Of a stretch of 64,000 nt of DNA, positions 1 to 11,970 are shown piece after piece (positions within the stretch are counted from its first letter, which is position 1; every line of letters starts with the position of its first letter). The stretch covers positions 812,460 through 876,459 of the forward strand of contig NZ_MU158698.1 of assembly GCF_015210005.1 (NCBI RefSeq), given 5' to 3'. The notes beneath the pieces are model-generated. The model saw nothing but the letters and a program-made list of their open reading frames with translations, ran no database searches and was not told the DNA's origin. The translations under genes were made by a program, and so were the position numbers. Source of the DNA: Sphingobacterium hungaricum (GTDB taxonomy: Bacteria > Bacteroidota > Bacteroidia > Sphingobacteriales > Sphingobacteriaceae).

Positions 1-57
1 TTGGATTAATAAACTAGCTTTTAATAGTATTTTAGCTAAATATTCTATTCCTTTTTT

Positions 58-1047
58 ATGAAAAAAGTATTGTGTTTCGGGGAGGTCTTGATTCGACAGC
101 AAGCGTTGTCGGCAGATTTTTTTTCTTCACCAAACAACAAATTGAAAATCTATCCCGGCGGTTCAGAAACGAATGTTGCCGTGAATCTTTCCAAAATGGG
201 AACCGAATCAGCTCTGTTCACCGCAGTCCCTAAGAATGAGCTAGCCAATCAGGCCATTGCGTATGTTAAAAATTGGGATGTTGATGTTTCTAAAGTAAAA
301 TGGCAAGGTGACCGCATTGGATCTTATATTTTGCTTTCAGCAAATGGATTAAGCAAAGGAGAAGTAATCTATGACCGAAAATATAGCAGTTTCAGTCAAT
401 TGAAAATTGACGATATAGATTTTGAGGAATTATTTGAAAATGTGGACTGGCTACACTGGACAGCTTTAACTCCAGCATTAAATCCAGAATTGGCGGATTT
501 GATGGGTATCGTATTGAGCGAAGCTTCTAAAAGATCCATTTTTATATCGGTTGATTTAAATTATAGAAACAGGCTTTGGCAATATAGTAAAGAGCCAATT
601 GAGGTAATGCCAAAACTTGTCCAATATTGCGACTTGATCATGGGAAATATTTGGGCGTCGAATAAAATGCTGGGCACATCCATTGATGAGTCTTTTGATC
701 GAAACACATCATCAGAAAACTATATTTCATTTGCGGAAAAATCTGCTAAAGAAATATTTACTGCATTCCCAAGGTGCAGACACATTGCAAACACGTTTCG
801 GTTTATGGATTCTCCAAATCATAATTTATTTTACGGAACCTATCATACCGGCTCAACCCATACACATGCTGCCATTCGCGAGACCAATGAGGTCGTCGAT
901 CGCATAGGAAGCGGAGATGCATTTATGGCGGGTTTAATTCATGCCATTCGATTAGCTAAAAACCCTCAGGAAATTATCGATATTGCTGTTTCGGCAGGTT
1001 TTGAAAAATTATTTGTCGAAGGTGATTTTGGAAACGGTAACTATTAA
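58..1047 (+). CDS. kdgK: 2-dehydro-3-deoxygluconokinase (PfkB family sugar kinase)
   Basis: Phosphorylates 2-keto-3-deoxygluconate to KDPG with ATP in the cytoplasm, the penultimate step of hexuronate (pectin/alginate-type) catabolism. The 329 residues carry both PfkB signatures: a glycine-rich YPGGSETNVA near residues 32-41 and DRIGSGDAF near 281-289, where Asp287 is the expected catalytic base. Length is normal for the family. KDPG aldolase follows after only 8 bp, which makes the KDG assignment much stronger than a generic PfkB call. The ATG at 58 has no clear ribosome-binding site, which is usual in this phylum. Upstream genes of the operon lie outside the window. Another PfkB substrate cannot be excluded from sequence alone. 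Confidence 0.88.
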   Translation: MKKVLCFGEVLIRQQALSADFFSSPNNKLKIYPGGSETNVAVNLSKMGTESALFTAVPKNELANQAIAYVKNWDVDVSKVKWQGDRIGSYILLSANGLSKGEVIYDRKYSSFSQLKIDDIDFEELFENVDWLHWTALTPALNPELADLMGIVLSEASKRSIFISVDLNYRNRLWQYSKEPIEVMPKLVQYCDLIMGNIWASNKMLGTSIDESFDRNTSSENYISFAEKSAKEIFTAFPRCRHIANTFRFMDSPNHNLFYGTYHTGSTHTHAAIRETNEVVDRIGSGDAFMAGLIHAIRLAKNPQEIIDIAVSAGFEKLFVEGDFGNGNY

Positions 1048-1055
1048 TTAAGAAC

Positions 1056-1697
1056 ATGAAAGAAGTATTAGACAAAATTGAACAATATCCAATCATTCCC
1101 GTTTTTTACGATGATGATGTGCAAAAATGCAAAGATGTTCTTAAAGCCTGCTACAATGGTGGCATTCGAGTATTCGAATTTGTGAATCGAGGAAGCGAAG
1201 CAAAGGAAAATTTTAAAGCATTGATTCACTATAAAAATGAATTTTTCCCAGATTTAAAGCTGGGTATAGGAACTATCAAAACTGCACAGCAAGCTGGCGA
1301 ATTTATCGAGTTAGGAGCTGAATTTATTGTTAGCCCAATTCTGAATGAAGAAATAGCTTCTATTACCGTTGAAAAAAATATACTTTGGATTCCTGGTTGC
1401 ATGACACCAACAGAAATTGCAAAGGCAGAACAGCTGCATGTTCCTTTAGTAAAACTGTTCCCAGGAGACACCTTAGGTCCCAAATTTTTGAAAGCCATAA
1501 AACCGCTTTTCCCTAACGTGAAATTTATGCCAACTGGAGGCGTGGATGTAGAAGCAAATAACATTAAGAACTGGTTCGAAGCCGGTGTGTTTTCGGTTGG
1601 TCTTGGTTCTAAATTATTTCAAAAGCCAGAATATGCTGAAGATTATGACTGGCTAGAAGCAAATGTCAAGCTATTATTTTCTTGGTTGCCAAAATAA
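1056..1697 (+). CDS. eda: KDPG aldolase (bifunctional 2-keto-3-deoxy-6-phosphogluconate / 4-hydroxy-2-oxoglutarate aldolase)
   Basis: Class I aldolase that cleaves KDPG to pyruvate and glyceraldehyde 3-phosphate, completing the route begun by the kinase just upstream. The TIM-barrel sequence of 213 residues has the Schiff-base lysine in PLVKLFPGD (Lys133) and the acid/base glutamate in VFEFVNRG (Glu41), plus the GIGTIKTAQQA strand and the phosphate-binding MPTGGVD segment. It starts 8 bp after the kinase stop and shares its strand, so the two are almost certainly co-transcribed. The next gene begins 95 bp later and looks unrelated. Confidence 0.9.
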   Translation: MKEVLDKIEQYPIIPVFYDDDVQKCKDVLKACYNGGIRVFEFVNRGSEAKENFKALIHYKNEFFPDLKLGIGTIKTAQQAGEFIELGAEFIVSPILNEEIASITVEKNILWIPGCMTPTEIAKAEQLHVPLVKLFPGDTLGPKFLKAIKPLFPNVKFMPTGGVDVEANNIKNWFEAGVFSVGLGSKLFQKPEYAEDYDWLEANVKLLFSWLPK

Positions 1698-1792
1698 AAA
1701 TTTCTTTTAACTCTTTGATTTAGAAATCACAATAAAGAAATTCCATTTACGTTTTTTAGATAAATACCTTAAAATTATGCTAATTAACGATT

Positions 1793-2617
1793 ATGGTCAA
1801 AAGCAAAAACATACAGGTTAAGGGAATAAATATTGTTCTGTTGGAGTATCATAGAGAAGATTATATCTCCTTAACTGATATTGCACGATATAAAGACTCC
1901 AATCATACCGATATTATCATTCAAAACTGGATGAGAAATAGGAATACGATTGAATTGTTGGGATTCTGGGAATCAATTTACAATTTAGAGTTTAAACCCC
2001 TCGAATTCGAGGGGTTTAGAAAAGAGGCTGGACTAAACAGCTTCGTAATGACTCCAAAGAGATGGATAGAAAAGACCAATGCTATCGGCATTGTTTCAAA
2101 ATCTGGTCGATATGGAGGAACATTTGCGCATAAAGATATTGCCTTAGAATTTGCGTCTTGGATTTCGATTGAATTCAAACTCTATGTTATTAAAGAGTTT
2201 CAGCGTCTTAAAGAAGATGAAAATAATCGACACTTATTAGATTGGAATTTACAGCGTACTATTTCCAAAATCAACTACCACATCCATACGGACGCAATCA
2301 AGGTAAACCTCATTCCGAAAGAAGTTACTAAACAACAGGCGAATTTTGTGTATGCACATGAAGCAGATTTGCTGAATGTCGCACTTTTTGGTATTACAGC
2401 CAAACAATGGAGAGATGAAAATCCAAACAGCACTGGAAACATTCGAGATTATGCCACATTAGAACAATTGGTGGTGTTGAGTAACATTGAAAGCATCAAT
2501 GCCTTATTAATCGAGCAAGGACTTTCACAGAGCGAACGACTCGTTCAACTCAATAAAGTCTCCATTACGCAAATGAAATCTTTATTGGAAAACAAAACAG
2601 CCAATCGACTCAAATAA
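1793..2617 (+). CDS. KilA-N domain protein (phage-type DNA-binding protein)
   Basis: A 274-residue protein with a KilA-N domain over roughly residues 20-140, including NWMRNRNTIELLGFWE and the GRYGGTFAHKDIALEFASWIS segment. KilA-N domains bind DNA and occur in phage and large DNA-virus proteins; many bacterial copies stand alone, as this one does. The C-terminal half (AHEADLLNVALFG onward) resembles the usual C-terminal extension of this group. No other phage genes are nearby, so it is probably a domesticated or remnant gene. The coding sequence contains a perfect 26-bp palindrome at 1993-2018. The function in the cell is unknown. Confidence 0.8.
   Translation: MVKSKNIQVKGINIVLLEYHREDYISLTDIARYKDSNHTDIIIQNWMRNRNTIELLGFWESIYNLEFKPLEFEGFRKEAGLNSFVMTPKRWIEKTNAIGIVSKSGRYGGTFAHKDIALEFASWISIEFKLYVIKEFQRLKEDENNRHLLDWNLQRTISKINYHIHTDAIKVNLIPKEVTKQQANFVYAHEADLLNVALFGITAKQWRDENPNSTGNIRDYATLEQLVVLSNIESINALLIEQGLSQSERLVQLNKVSITQMKSLLENKTANRLK
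1993..2018. repeat. Perfect 26-bp palindrome inside the KilA-N gene
   Basis: Each 13-base arm reads TAAACCCCTCGAA and the two arms meet without a spacer, so the symmetry is exact at every position. It encodes part of the KilA-N domain (KPLEFEGF). It could be a dyad operator or chance symmetry imposed by conserved codons. Confidence 0.85.
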
Positions 2618-2623
2618 ATCGTC

Positions 2624-2656
2624 AAAAAAAAGACCCGCAAAAAATTGCGGGCCTTT
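2624..2656 (-). terminator. Terminator of rpoC, convergent with the KilA-N gene
   Basis: A 7-bp stem CCCGCAA (2634-2640) / TTGCGGG (2645-2651) with an AAAA loop. On the minus strand it is followed by a run of eight T (A-run at 2624-2631), giving a strong intrinsic terminator for the rpoBC operon. The plus strand has only a short T tract, so termination of the KilA-N gene is probably weaker. Confidence 0.9.
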
Positions 2657-2680
2657 GGTATGTTATTAAAAAGCTTAAGA

Positions 2681-5600
2681 TTAATCTTCTTCTTTCGAAG
2701 CTAACAATTGATCGTATTCTTCACGAGAACCAACGATAATATTGCTATAAGCACGTAAACCAGTACCTGAAGGAATCAAGTGACCAACAATTACGTTTTC
2801 TTTTAATCCTAATAGATTATCACGTTTACCAGCGATTGCTGCCTCGTTCAATACTTTCGTAGTTTCCTGGAACGACGCTGCTGAGATAAATGATTTCGTA
2901 CCTAATGAAGCTCTTGTGATACCTTGCAACAATGGACTTGAAGTCGCAGGAATTGCATCACGCACTTCCACTAATTTCATATCCTGACGTTTCAAGCTTG
3001 AGTTTTCTTCACGTAGTTTACGCATATTCACGATCTGACCTGGACGCAACGTTTTAGAATCTCCTGATTCAACAACAACTTTTTTGTCGTACAATGAATC
3101 ATTTTCTTCCATGAAATCCCATTTGTTAACGGCTTCTTTTTCTAAGAAACGTGTATCTCCTGGATCTTCGATGTTTACTTTTTGCATCATTTGGTGAACA
3201 ATCGTTTCGAAATGCTTATCATTGATTTTCACACCTTGAAGGCGGTAAACCTCTTGAATACCATTTACGATATACTCTTGAACAGCCGCAGGGCCTTTGA
3301 TTGATAAAATATCTGCTGGCGAAATAGAACCATCTGACAATGGCATACCCGCTTTAACAAAGTCATTATCCTGAACCAAAATGTGTTTCGACAATGGAAC
3401 TAAGTATTTCTTAATTTGACCATCACGAGATTCGATTGAAATCTCACGATTACCACGTTTCACACCGCCTAATGTTACAACACCATCAATCTCTGTAACA
3501 ACAGCTGGGTTCGATGGGTTACGCGCTTCGAATAATTCCGTTACACGTGGCAAACCACCTGTAATATCTCGCGTTTTACCAGTAGAACGAGGAATCTTAA
3601 CCAAAATAGCGCCTTCTTTAACTTTAGCACCATCTTGAACAGAAACGTGAGCTCCTACCGGAATGTTGTACGAACGAATGACTTCACCTTTATTATCCAA
3701 TACTTTGATCATTGGATTTTTAGTTTTATCACGCGTTTCAATAATTACTTTTTCTTTGTGACCAGTTTGCTCATCTGACTCTTCACGGAAAGTTACACCT
3801 TCGATGATTGCATCAAAATCAATCTTACCAGCAAATTCTGAAATAATTACCGCATTGTATGGATCCCAATCAACTAAACGTTGGCCTTTCTCCACTTTAT
3901 CGCCTTCTCTTACGAATAGATTCGATCCATAAGGGATAATTTGTGTATATAATACTTTACGGTCTTCGTTAACGATACGAATCTCACCTGAACGTCCAAG
4001 AACGATTTGGTATTTTCCGTTTTCGCCTTCTTTCTCAACCGTACGTACATTTTCAAATTCAATTTTACCTTCGTACTTCGCGATTACAGCAGATTCTGCC
4101 GCAATGTTTGAAGCCGTACCACCCACGTGGAATGTACGAAGTGTTAACTGTGTACCTGGCTCACCGATTGACTGCGCTGCAATAACTCCGACAGCTTCAC
4201 CTAATTGAACACGTTTACCAGACGCTAAGTTACGTCCATAACAGCATGCACAAACTCCGCGTTTAGATTCACAAGTTAATACCGAACGAATGTCGACACC
4301 TTCGATTCCAGCTTCATCAATTAATTGAGCAACTTCCTCTGTGATGTCATCATTTGCAGCAACGATTAATTCATTCGTTTCTGGATGATAAACATCATTT
4401 AATGGTGTACGACCTAAAATACGATCGAATAATGGTTCAACAACATCATCATTATCTTTTAATGCTGTTGTATAAATTCCGCGTAAACCTCCACAGTCAA
4501 AATCAACGACGATCATATCTTGTGCAACGTCATGCAAACGACGAGTTAAATATCCAGCATCCGCTGTTTTTAACGCCGTATCCGCAAGACCTTTACGCGC
4601 ACCGTGAGTTGAGATAAAGTATTCTAATACCGATAATCCTTCTTTAAAGTTAGATAAAATCGGGTTTTCGATAATCTCACCACCTGATGAACCAGATTTT
4701 TGAGGCTTAGCCATCAAACCACGCATACCACATAACTGACGAATCTGCTCTTTCGAACCACGAGCTCCAGAATCCAACATCATGTATACTGAGTTAAATC
4801 CTTGGTTATCGTTGGATAAAATATCCATTACATTCGCAGTCAATCTATTGTTGATACGTGTCCAAATATCGATGATCTGATTGTAACGCTCGTTGTTCGT
4901 AATGAAACCCATGTTGTAGTTACCCATTACTTCTTCAACTTCTTTCGTCGCAAGATCAATCAGTTGAGCTTTCGAATCCGGAATATTTAAATCTTGAAGA
5001 TTAAATGATAGACCACCTTTGAATGCTGTTTGGAAACCTAATTCTTTCATATCATCCAAGAATTTCGCAGCACGAGCCATACCCGTGTTCTTCACGATTT
5101 CTCCAATGATGTTACGCAATGATTTCTTAGTCAACAATTCGTTGATGTAACCAACTTCTTCAGGAACAACTTGGTTAAAGATTACACGGCCAACAGTCGT
5201 GTCAATCAATTGTTCTTCAAATACTTCTTCTTTTACTTTAACGATAGCTTTCACTTTAATGAACGAGTGAAGATCTACTTGCTGCTCATTCAAAGCGATA
5301 ATTACTTCTTCAGCAGAGTAGAAAATAGATCCCTCACCTTTCATCTTGCGATCTTTATCCGTTTTACGACCTTTCGTAATGTAATAAAGACCCAAAACCA
5401 TATCCTGAGATGGTACAGTTACCGGCGAACCGTTAGCTGGATTCAAGATATTGTGAGACGCCAACATTAAAATTTGGGCTTCCAAAATTGCAGCATTTCC
5501 TAACGGTAAATGCACGGCCATCTGGTCACCATCAAAATCGGCGTTGAACGCTGTACACACTAATGGGTGTAATTGGATCGCTTTACCTTCAACCAAAGTA

Positions 5601-6958
5601 GGTTGGAAAGCCTGGATACCTAAACGGTGTAATGTAGGTGCACGGTTTAATAAAACTGGGTGACCTTTCAATACATTCTCCAAAATATCCCAAACAACTG
5701 GATCTTTACGATCTACGATTTTCTTAGCAGATTTTACGGTTTTAACAATTCCGCGTTCGATCATTTTGCGAATGATAAACGGTTTGTATAATTCCGCTGC
5801 CATATCTTTTGGTAAACCACATTCATGTAATTTAAGGTTAGGACCTACAACAATTACCGAACGAGCAGAATAATCCACACGTTTACCTAATAAGTTTTGA
5901 CGGAAACGACCTTGTTTACCTTTTAAGATATCCGATAATGATTTCAACGCACGGTTACCTTCAGTTTTCACTGCGTTCACTTTACGTGAGTTATCGAATA
6001 ATGAATCGACAGCTTCTTGAAGCATACGTTTTTCGTTACGTAAAATTACTTCTGGAGCTTTGATTTCGATCAAACGTTTCAAACGGTTGTTACGAATAAT
6101 CACACGACGGTATAAATCATTCAAATCGGACGTTGCAAAACGACCACCATCCAAAGGAACTAAAGGACGTAACTCTGGTGGAATGATTGGAACGATTTTC
6201 ACGATCATCCATTCTGGGCGATTTTCGATACGGTCTCTTGAACCACGGAAAGCTTCTACAACGTGAAGACGCTTTAAAGCCTCATTTTTACGTTGTTGAG
6301 AAGTTTCATTCGCAGCTTGATGACGTAAATCGTATGACAACTGATCTAAATCGATGCGTTTCAATAATTCTTCTAATGCCTCAGCACCCATCTTAGCGAT
6401 GAATTTTTGAGGATCATTATCGTCTAAATATTGATTTTCTTTTGGTAAAGTATCTAAAATATCTAAATATTCTTCTTCAGTCAAGAAGTCCATGTAGTTT
6501 ATACCATCCTCTTGTTTGATACCTGATTGGATAACCACATAACGCTCGTAATAGATAATCATATCCAAACGTTTCGTTGGTAAGCCCAATAAGTAACCAA
6601 TTTTATTAGGTAAAGAACGGAAGTACCAAATGTGCGCAACAGGAACCACCAAAGAGATGTGTCCCATACGCTCACGACGTACTTTCTTCTCAGTTACCTC
6701 AACACCACAACGGTCACACACGATTCCTTTATAACGGATACGTTTGTATTTACCACAGTGACATTCATAATCTTTTACCGGACCGAAAATACGTTCACAA
6801 AATAAACCGTCACGTTCTGGTTTGTACGTACGGTAATTGATTGTTTCCGGTTTTACAACTTCACCACTTGAACGCTCAAGAATAGTTTCAGGCGACGCCA
6901 AGCTAATGGTGATGGATGTAAAATTGCTTTTTATTTTGTTATCTTTTTTGTAAGACAT
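2681..6958 (-). CDS. rpoC: DNA-directed RNA polymerase subunit beta'
   Basis: Largest catalytic subunit of RNA polymerase. I place the start at the ATG at 6958 (protein [10 protein letters not shown]..., 1425 residues), the usual N-terminus in this family; an in-frame ATG at 7012 would add 18 residues with no family support. The N-terminal zinc site has Cys66, 68, 81 and 84. The active-site magnesium loop NADFDGDQM and the second zinc site [19 protein letters not shown] are intact. It follows rpoB by 68 bp, is the last gene of the operon, and is closed by the hairpin at 2624-2656. Confidence 0.98.
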   Translation of the reverse strand: MSYKKDNKIKSNFTSITISLASPETILERSSGEVVKPETINYRTYKPERDGLFCERIFGPVKDYECHCGKYKRIRYKGIVCDRCGVEVTEKKVRRERMGHISLVVPVAHIWYFRSLPNKIGYLLGLPTKRLDMIIYYERYVVIQSGIKQEDGINYMDFLTEEEYLDILDTLPKENQYLDDNDPQKFIAKMGAEALEELLKRIDLDQLSYDLRHQAANETSQQRKNEALKRLHVVEAFRGSRDRIENRPEWMIVKIVPIIPPELRPLVPLDGGRFATSDLNDLYRRVIIRNNRLKRLIEIKAPEVILRNEKRMLQEAVDSLFDNSRKVNAVKTEGNRALKSLSDILKGKQGRFRQNLLGKRVDYSARSVIVVGPNLKLHECGLPKDMAAELYKPFIIRKMIERGIVKTVKSAKKIVDRKDPVVWDILENVLKGHPVLLNRAPTLHRLGIQAFQPTLVEGKAIQLHPLVCTAFNADFDGDQMAVHLPLGNAAILEAQILMLASHNILNPANGSPVTVPSQDMVLGLYYITKGRKTDKDRKMKGEGSIFYSAEEVIIALNEQQVDLHSFIKVKAIVKVKEEVFEEQLIDTTVGRVIFNQVVPEEVGYINELLTKKSLRNIIGEIVKNTGMARAAKFLDDMKELGFQTAFKGGLSFNLQDLNIPDSKAQLIDLATKEVEEVMGNYNMGFITNNERYNQIIDIWTRINNRLTANVMDILSNDNQGFNSVYMMLDSGARGSKEQIRQLCGMRGLMAKPQKSGSSGGEIIENPILSNFKEGLSVLEYFISTHGARKGLADTALKTADAGYLTRRLHDVAQDMIVVDFDCGGLRGIYTTALKDNDDVVEPLFDRILGRTPLNDVYHPETNELIVAANDDITEEVAQLIDEAGIEGVDIRSVLTCESKRGVCACCYGRNLASGKRVQLGEAVGVIAAQSIGEPGTQLTLRTFHVGGTASNIAAESAVIAKYEGKIEFENVRTVEKEGENGKYQIVLGRSGEIRIVNEDRKVLYTQIIPYGSNLFVREGDKVEKGQRLVDWDPYNAVIISEFAGKIDFDAIIEGVTFREESDEQTGHKEKVIIETRDKTKNPMIKVLDNKGEVIRSYNIPVGAHVSVQDGAKVKEGAILVKIPRSTGKTRDITGGLPRVTELFEARNPSNPAVVTEIDGVVTLGGVKRGNREISIESRDGQIKKYLVPLSKHILVQDNDFVKAGMPLSDGSISPADILSIKGPAAVQEYIVNGIQEVYRLQGVKINDKHFETIVHQMMQKVNIEDPGDTRFLEKEAVNKWDFMEENDSLYDKKVVVESGDSKTLRPGQIVNMRKLREENSSLKRQDMKLVEVRDAIPATSSPLLQGITRASLGTKSFISAASFQETTKVLNEAAIAGKRDNLLGLKENVIVGHLIPSGTGLRAYSNIIVGSREEYDQLLASKEED

Positions 6959-7026
6959 ACGATCAAATTTAATGCTGTATAGATTAGTTTGGAAGATGTT
7001 GCCATCCTCCAAACTTGTATGCTTTA

Positions 7027-10000
7027 TTAATCTAAAGTGATATCAAGACCTAAACCACGTAACTCATGTACTAATACATTGAATGATTCAGGAACAGATG
7101 GTGTTGGTAAGTTATTACCTTTAACGATTGCTTCGTAAGTTTTCGCTCTTCCGACAACATCATCCGATTTCACAGTTAAGATTTCTTGTAGGATATTCGA
7201 TGCACCAAATGCCTCTAATGCCCAAACCTCCATCTCACCAAAACGCTGACCACCGAACTGAGCTTTACCACCCAATGGCTGTTGTGTAATCAATGAGTAT
7301 GGTCCGATCGAACGCGCGTGCATTTTATCATCTACCATGTGACCTAATTTCAACATGTAAATCACACCTACTGTAGTTGGTTGGTCAAAACGATCTCCTG
7401 TCAATCCGTTGTATAAATACGTACGGCCTGATGCAGGCAATCCTGCTTTAGCTACCCATTCTTCAACTTCTTCTTTTTCAGCACCATCAAAAATCGGCGT
7501 AGCGAACTTAACACCTAATTTTTGTCCAGCCCATCCTAAAACAGTTTCATAGATCTGACCTAAGTTCATACGAGAAGGTACACCTAAAGGATTCAATACG
7601 ATATCCACTGGAGTTCCGTCTTCTAAGAAAGGCATGTCTTCATCACGTACAATACGCGCAACAATACCTTTATTACCGTGACGGCCAGCCATCTTATCTC
7701 CTACTTTCAGTTTACGTTTTTTCGCTACATAAACTTTCGCCATTTGAACAATTCCTGATGGCAATTCATCACCTACTGAAATCGCAAATTTATCGCGTTT
7801 GAAAGCTCCTAACTCTTCGTTCAACTTGATGTTATAGAAGTGAAGAGCAGATTTGATCATGTCGTTTTTATCTTCATCCGTAGTCCATTTTGTTGGATTT
7901 ACGTGTGAATAATCCAAATCAGTTAAGATTTTTTGAGTGAATTTAGCACCTTTCGCTACCAATAACTCTTTATAAACGGTATAAACACCTTGACTTGTTT
8001 TACCATTTACGATAGAAAACAACTTCTCAACCAATCTCTCTTTTAAGTCTTTAACAGCTTTGTTATGAGAAACTTCCAACTTATCTAAAGCTTTTCTTTC
8101 GACTTCTTTAGACATTTTTTTCGCACGAGAAAATAATTTCGTATCGATAACAACACCTTTGATTGAAGGTGGAGTTTTCAATGAAGCATCTTTTACGTCA
8201 CCAGCTTTGTCACCAAAGATCGCACGTAATAATTTCTCTTCTGGAGAAGGATCAGATTCACCTTTTGGTGTAATTTTACCGATCAAGATATCACCTTCGC
8301 TTACTTCAGCACCAACACGGATAATTCCATTTTCATCTAAATCACGCGTTGCTTCTTCAGAAACATTTGGAATATCTGCAGTTAACTCTTCTTCACCACG
8401 TTTTGTATCACGAACTTCCAATTCAAATTCTTCAATGTGAAGAGAAGTGAAAATATCTTGTGAAACAACACGCTCAGAAATTACGATCGCATCCTCAAAG
8501 TTATATCCTTGCCAAGGCATGAACGCTACTTTTAAGTTACGGCCTAATGCCAATTCGCCATCTTCTGTTGCATAACCTTCACACAATACCTGACCTTTAG
8601 TAACTTTTTCACCTTTCGTAACGATAGGTTTTAAGTTGATACATGTATTCTGGTTGGTTTTTTTGAACTTCGTCAAGCGGTATGTTTTTACGTCGTCATC
8701 AAACGATACTAAACGCTCATCTTCTGAACGCTCGTAACGGATTTTGATTTCTTGCGCATCAACATATTCAACAACTCCATTTCCTTCTGCGTTAATCAAC
8801 GTACGTGAATCGGAAGCTACGCGAGCCTCTAAACCTGTACCAACGATTGGCGCTTGTGGACGTAATAATGGAACTGCTTGACGTTGCATGTTCGATCCCA
8901 TCAACGCACGGTTGGCATCATCATGCTCCAAGAAAGGAATCAATGATGCAGCGATTGATGTAATCTGATTTGGCGCAACGTCCATATAATCTAACTTCTC
9001 TGGCTCAATTACCGGGAAGTCACCTTCATATCTTGCTTTAACTTTTGCATCTGTAAAGTTTCCTTTATCATCATACAAAGCATTCGCCTGAGCGATTGTT
9101 TTATCATCCTCGTCTTCAGCAGATAAATAAACAACTGGCTCATTTACCACAACTTTACCATCTCTAACGATACGGTAAGGTGTTTCAATAAAACCTAAGT
9201 TATTGATTTTCGCGTGAACAGATAAAGAAGAAATCAAACCGATGTTTGGTCCCTCTGGAGTCTCAATCGTACACAAACGGCCATAGTGCGTGTAGTGAAC
9301 GTCACGAACCTCGAAACCAGCGCGCTCACGTGATAAACCACCTGGACCTAAAGCTGACAAACGACGTTTGTGCGTAATCTCCGCCAATGGATTCGTTTGA
9401 TCCATAAATTGAGACAACTGATTCGTTCCGAAGAATGAATTAATTACCGACGATAATGTACGTGCATTGATCAAATCCGTTGGAGTGAAAACTTCGTTGT
9501 CACGAATGTTCATACGCTCACGGATTGTTCTAGCCATACGTGCTAAACCAACACCAAATTGAGCGTACAATTGCTCTCCTACCGTACGTACACGACGATT
9601 CGATAAGTGGTCAATATCATCCACTTCAGCTTTTGAATTGATTAAGTTGATCAAATATTTTACAATCGCAATGATGTCTTCACGAGTTAAAACTTTCGTG
9701 TCAGCATCAGTTCCTAATTGTAATTTGCGGTTAATGCGGTAACGACCAACATCTCCCAAATCATATCTTTTATCTGAGAAGAATAAACGATCGATGATAC
9801 CACGAGCAGTTTCCTCATCAGGTGGTTCAGCGTTACGCAATTGACGATAGATGTGTTCTACCGCTTCTTTTTCAGAGTTGGACGTATCTTTCTGTAATGT
9901 ATTATATATGATGGAATAATCTGCATTGTTTGATGCATCTTCTTTTGCCAAAATGATTGATTTCACTCCAGCATCCAAGATCAAGTCAATGTGATCTTCT

Positions 10001-10836
10001 TCCAAGACAGTTTCACGTTCAAGGATAATTTCATTTCTATCGATGGAAACTACTTCACCAGTATCTTCATCAACGAAATCTTCTACCCATTTTTTCAATA
10101 CCCTAGCCGCTAAACGACGACCAACGTATTTCTTTAAACCAGATTTACTTACTTTAACTTCATCAGCTAAATCGAATAATTGTAAGATATCTTTATCAGA
10201 ATCAAAACCAATTGCACGAAGTAAAGTTGTTACTGGGAATTTCTTTTTACGGTCGATATATGCATACATGACGTTGTTTACGTCAGTTGCAAATTCGATC
10301 CAAGATCCTTTAAAAGGAATTACCCTAGCAGAATAAAGTTTTGTACCATTTGTGTGTCTACTCTGACCAAAGAAAACGCCAGGAGAACGGTGAAGCTGTG
10401 AAACGATAACGCGTTCAGCGCCATTGATCACAAAAGTACCTTTAGGAGTCATGTACGGGATAGTTCCCAAATACACATCTTGTACGATCGTTTCGAAATC
10501 TTCGTGTTCTTCATCATTACAAGATAACTTCAATTTTGCCTTTAAAGGAACGCTATAAGTCAATCCACGCTCAATACATTCTTGAATGTCGTAACGTGGT
10601 GGATCAATAAAATAATCCAAAAACTCAAGCACAAAAATGTTTCTCGAATCAGAAATAGGGAAGTTTTCAGCGAAAACCTTGTACAGCCCTTCCTGATGGC
10701 GGTTGTCAGAAGTAGTTTCTAATTGAAAAAACTCCTTGAAAGACTCTAATTGTACGTCCAAGAAATCAGGATAATCAATAACCTTTTTACTTGTAGCAAA
10801 ATTTACTCTTTCTTTTTGCATATTATTGTTTGCCAA
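7027..10836 (-). CDS. rpoB: DNA-directed RNA polymerase subunit beta
   Basis: 1269-residue beta subunit. The rifampicin-binding stretch ([19 protein letters not shown], then [14 protein letters not shown]) has the residues normally seen in sensitive enzymes, so no resistance substitution is visible there. The [13 protein letters not shown] region near the C-terminus is intact. It lies between rplL and rpoC on the same strand. The 162-bp spacer to rplL carries two hairpins that may adjust polymerase output relative to ribosomal proteins. No internal frameshift or insertion is seen. Confidence 0.98.
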   Translation of the reverse strand: MANNNMQKERVNFATSKKVIDYPDFLDVQLESFKEFFQLETTSDNRHQEGLYKVFAENFPISDSRNIFVLEFLDYFIDPPRYDIQECIERGLTYSVPLKAKLKLSCNDEEHEDFETIVQDVYLGTIPYMTPKGTFVINGAERVIVSQLHRSPGVFFGQSRHTNGTKLYSARVIPFKGSWIEFATDVNNVMYAYIDRKKKFPVTTLLRAIGFDSDKDILQLFDLADEVKVSKSGLKKYVGRRLAARVLKKWVEDFVDEDTGEVVSIDRNEIILERETVLEEDHIDLILDAGVKSIILAKEDASNNADYSIIYNTLQKDTSNSEKEAVEHIYRQLRNAEPPDEETARGIIDRLFFSDKRYDLGDVGRYRINRKLQLGTDADTKVLTREDIIAIVKYLINLINSKAEVDDIDHLSNRRVRTVGEQLYAQFGVGLARMARTIRERMNIRDNEVFTPTDLINARTLSSVINSFFGTNQLSQFMDQTNPLAEITHKRRLSALGPGGLSRERAGFEVRDVHYTHYGRLCTIETPEGPNIGLISSLSVHAKINNLGFIETPYRIVRDGKVVVNEPVVYLSAEDEDDKTIAQANALYDDKGNFTDAKVKARYEGDFPVIEPEKLDYMDVAPNQITSIAASLIPFLEHDDANRALMGSNMQRQAVPLLRPQAPIVGTGLEARVASDSRTLINAEGNGVVEYVDAQEIKIRYERSEDERLVSFDDDVKTYRLTKFKKTNQNTCINLKPIVTKGEKVTKGQVLCEGYATEDGELALGRNLKVAFMPWQGYNFEDAIVISERVVSQDIFTSLHIEEFELEVRDTKRGEEELTADIPNVSEEATRDLDENGIIRVGAEVSEGDILIGKITPKGESDPSPEEKLLRAIFGDKAGDVKDASLKTPPSIKGVVIDTKLFSRAKKMSKEVERKALDKLEVSHNKAVKDLKERLVEKLFSIVNGKTSQGVYTVYKELLVAKGAKFTQKILTDLDYSHVNPTKWTTDEDKNDMIKSALHFYNIKLNEELGAFKRDKFAISVGDELPSGIVQMAKVYVAKKRKLKVGDKMAGRHGNKGIVARIVRDEDMPFLEDGTPVDIVLNPLGVPSRMNLGQIYETVLGWAGQKLGVKFATPIFDGAEKEEVEEWVAKAGLPASGRTYLYNGLTGDRFDQPTTVGVIYMLKLGHMVDDKMHARSIGPYSLITQQPLGGKAQFGGQRFGEMEVWALEAFGASNILQEILTVKSDDVVGRAKTYEAIVKGNNLPTPSVPESFNVLVHELRGLGLDITLD

Positions 10837-10891
10837 GGGAATAAGATTTTAGTTTAAAAAAACTGAGCTAACTATGCTGCTATTGTTTCAG

Positions 10892-10967
10892 AATTGTAGG
10901 CCAGCATACCTACAATTGATTTGTAATATTATAAACAGGAATAGACTCTGATGTTTTATCAGAGTCT
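10892..10967 (-). promoter_or_regulatory. Two hairpins in the rplL-rpoB spacer (possible attenuator or RNA-processing site)
   Basis: Hairpin 1 has a 10-bp stem, AGACTCTGAT (10943-10952) / ATCAGAGTCT (10958-10967), with a 5-base loop. Hairpin 2 has a 9-bp stem, AATTGTAGG (10892-10900) / CCTACAATT (10909-10917), with an 8-base loop. Neither is followed by a long T-run on the minus strand, so a full terminator is unlikely. The position is where other bacteria have an attenuator and RNase III site; that role here is inferred. Confidence 0.6.
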
Positions 10968-10998
10968 AAACCATTAAAGGTACTTTGCTATGTAGAGA

Positions 10999-11376
10999 TT
11001 ACTTAATCTCAACAACAGCTCCTGCTTCTTCTAATTGTTTTTTCAAAGCTTCTGCTTCGTCTTTAGAAACACCAGTTTTTAACTCTTTAGGAGCACCATC
11101 AACTAAATCTTTAGCTTCTTTTAAGCCTAGACCAGCTAAATCTTTTACCAATTTAACTACTGCTAATTTAGAACCACCAGCTTCTTTCAAGATCACATCA
11201 AATGAAGTTTTCTCTTCTGCAGCAGCAGCACCACCTTCAGCAGGAGCAGCAGCAACTGCAACAGCAGCAGCAGCAGGCTCGATACCATACTCATCTTTTA
11301 AGATATCAGCTAATTCTTTAACTTCTTTTACTGTTAAGTTAACTAACTGTTCAGCAAGTTGTTTTAAATCTGCCAT
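10999..11376 (-). CDS. rplL: 50S ribosomal protein L7/L12
   Basis: 125-residue stalk protein that recruits translation factors to the ribosome. It has the N-terminal dimerisation helix pair, an alanine-rich hinge at about residues 35-53 ([16 protein letters not shown]), and the C-terminal domain with KTSFDVIL and the factor-binding [12 protein letters not shown] helix. It is followed by the hairpin-bearing spacer and rpoB and preceded by rplJ, the conserved order. An open frame on the plus strand over the same bases is only a shadow of this biased coding sequence. Confidence 0.97.
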   Translation of the reverse strand: MADLKQLAEQLVNLTVKEVKELADILKDEYGIEPAAAAVAVAAAPAEGGAAAAEEKTSFDVILKEAGGSKLAVVKLVKDLAGLGLKEAKDLVDGAPKELKTGVSKDEAEALKKQLEEAGAVVEIK

Positions 11377-11449
11377 TTTATTTTGTTTTTGAATTTACTT
11401 TTTAAATATTGTTAATTAATTGCAACGATTTTTTTCCTTAGAAGGATCG

Positions 11450-11968
11450 TTAACCTCTTTGTTCTAAAGCTTTTACTAATCCAGATATCGTATTCCCGCC
11501 TGATTGTAGAGCAGAGATAACATTTTTCGCTGGAGATTGTAGTAATGCGATAACGTCCGCGATAAGCTCGTCTTTAGATTTAAGACTAACTAAAGCATTC
11601 AATTGATCATCACCTACAAAAGCAGTTTCTTGAATATAAGCAGCTTTGATTTTAGGTTTATCACCTTCTCTGCGCAATTGCTTAATTAATTTAGCTGGAG
11701 CTGTTGCTGATTCAGCAAACATCATGGTAGATGCGCCTTTCAACACGCCAACTAATTCTTCAGAATCTACACCTGCTTCGATTAATGCTTTTTTGATCAA
11801 GGTATTTTTCACCACTTGAACAACAATGCCTGCTTCGAAACATTTGCGACGAATGTTATTTACTTTAACAACAGATAAATCAGCAGTATCTGTAATGTAA
11901 AAATTACCGTAAGATTTAATCTGTTCGGCCAAAGCTTGAACAATTTCTTGTTTTTCTTCTTTTCTCAT
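11450..11968 (-). CDS. rplJ: 50S ribosomal protein L10
   Basis: 172 residues; base of the L7/L12 stalk. The N-terminal MRKEEKQEIVQALAEQI and the YRGL-domain segment LIKKALIEAG are as expected, and a hydrophobic C-terminal helix for L7/L12 dimers follows. It begins 2 bp after rplA, so the two are translationally close. In many bacteria L10 binds its own mRNA leader and represses this operon; no leader element can be recognised with confidence here because the gap to rplA is so short. Confidence 0.97.
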   Translation of the reverse strand: MRKEEKQEIVQALAEQIKSYGNFYITDTADLSVVKVNNIRRKCFEAGIVVQVVKNTLIKKALIEAGVDSEELVGVLKGASTMMFAESATAPAKLIKQLRREGDKPKIKAAYIQETAFVGDDQLNALVSLKSKDELIADVIALLQSPAKNVISALQSGGNTISGLVKALEQRG

Positions 11969-11970
11969 GA

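Noticed and set aside
6959..7012. 18-residue N-terminal extension of RpoC
   Set aside because: Homologous beta' proteins start at MSYKKDN, and the extension lies in the rpoB-rpoC spacer.
9400..9550. Rifampicin-resistance substitution in RpoB
   Set aside because: The cluster reads as the normal sensitive type at the usual Asp, His and Ser positions.
10985..11392. Plus-strand open frame of 135 codons over rplL
   Set aside because: A mirror of the strongly biased, alanine-rich L7/L12 coding sequence; it has no independent support.
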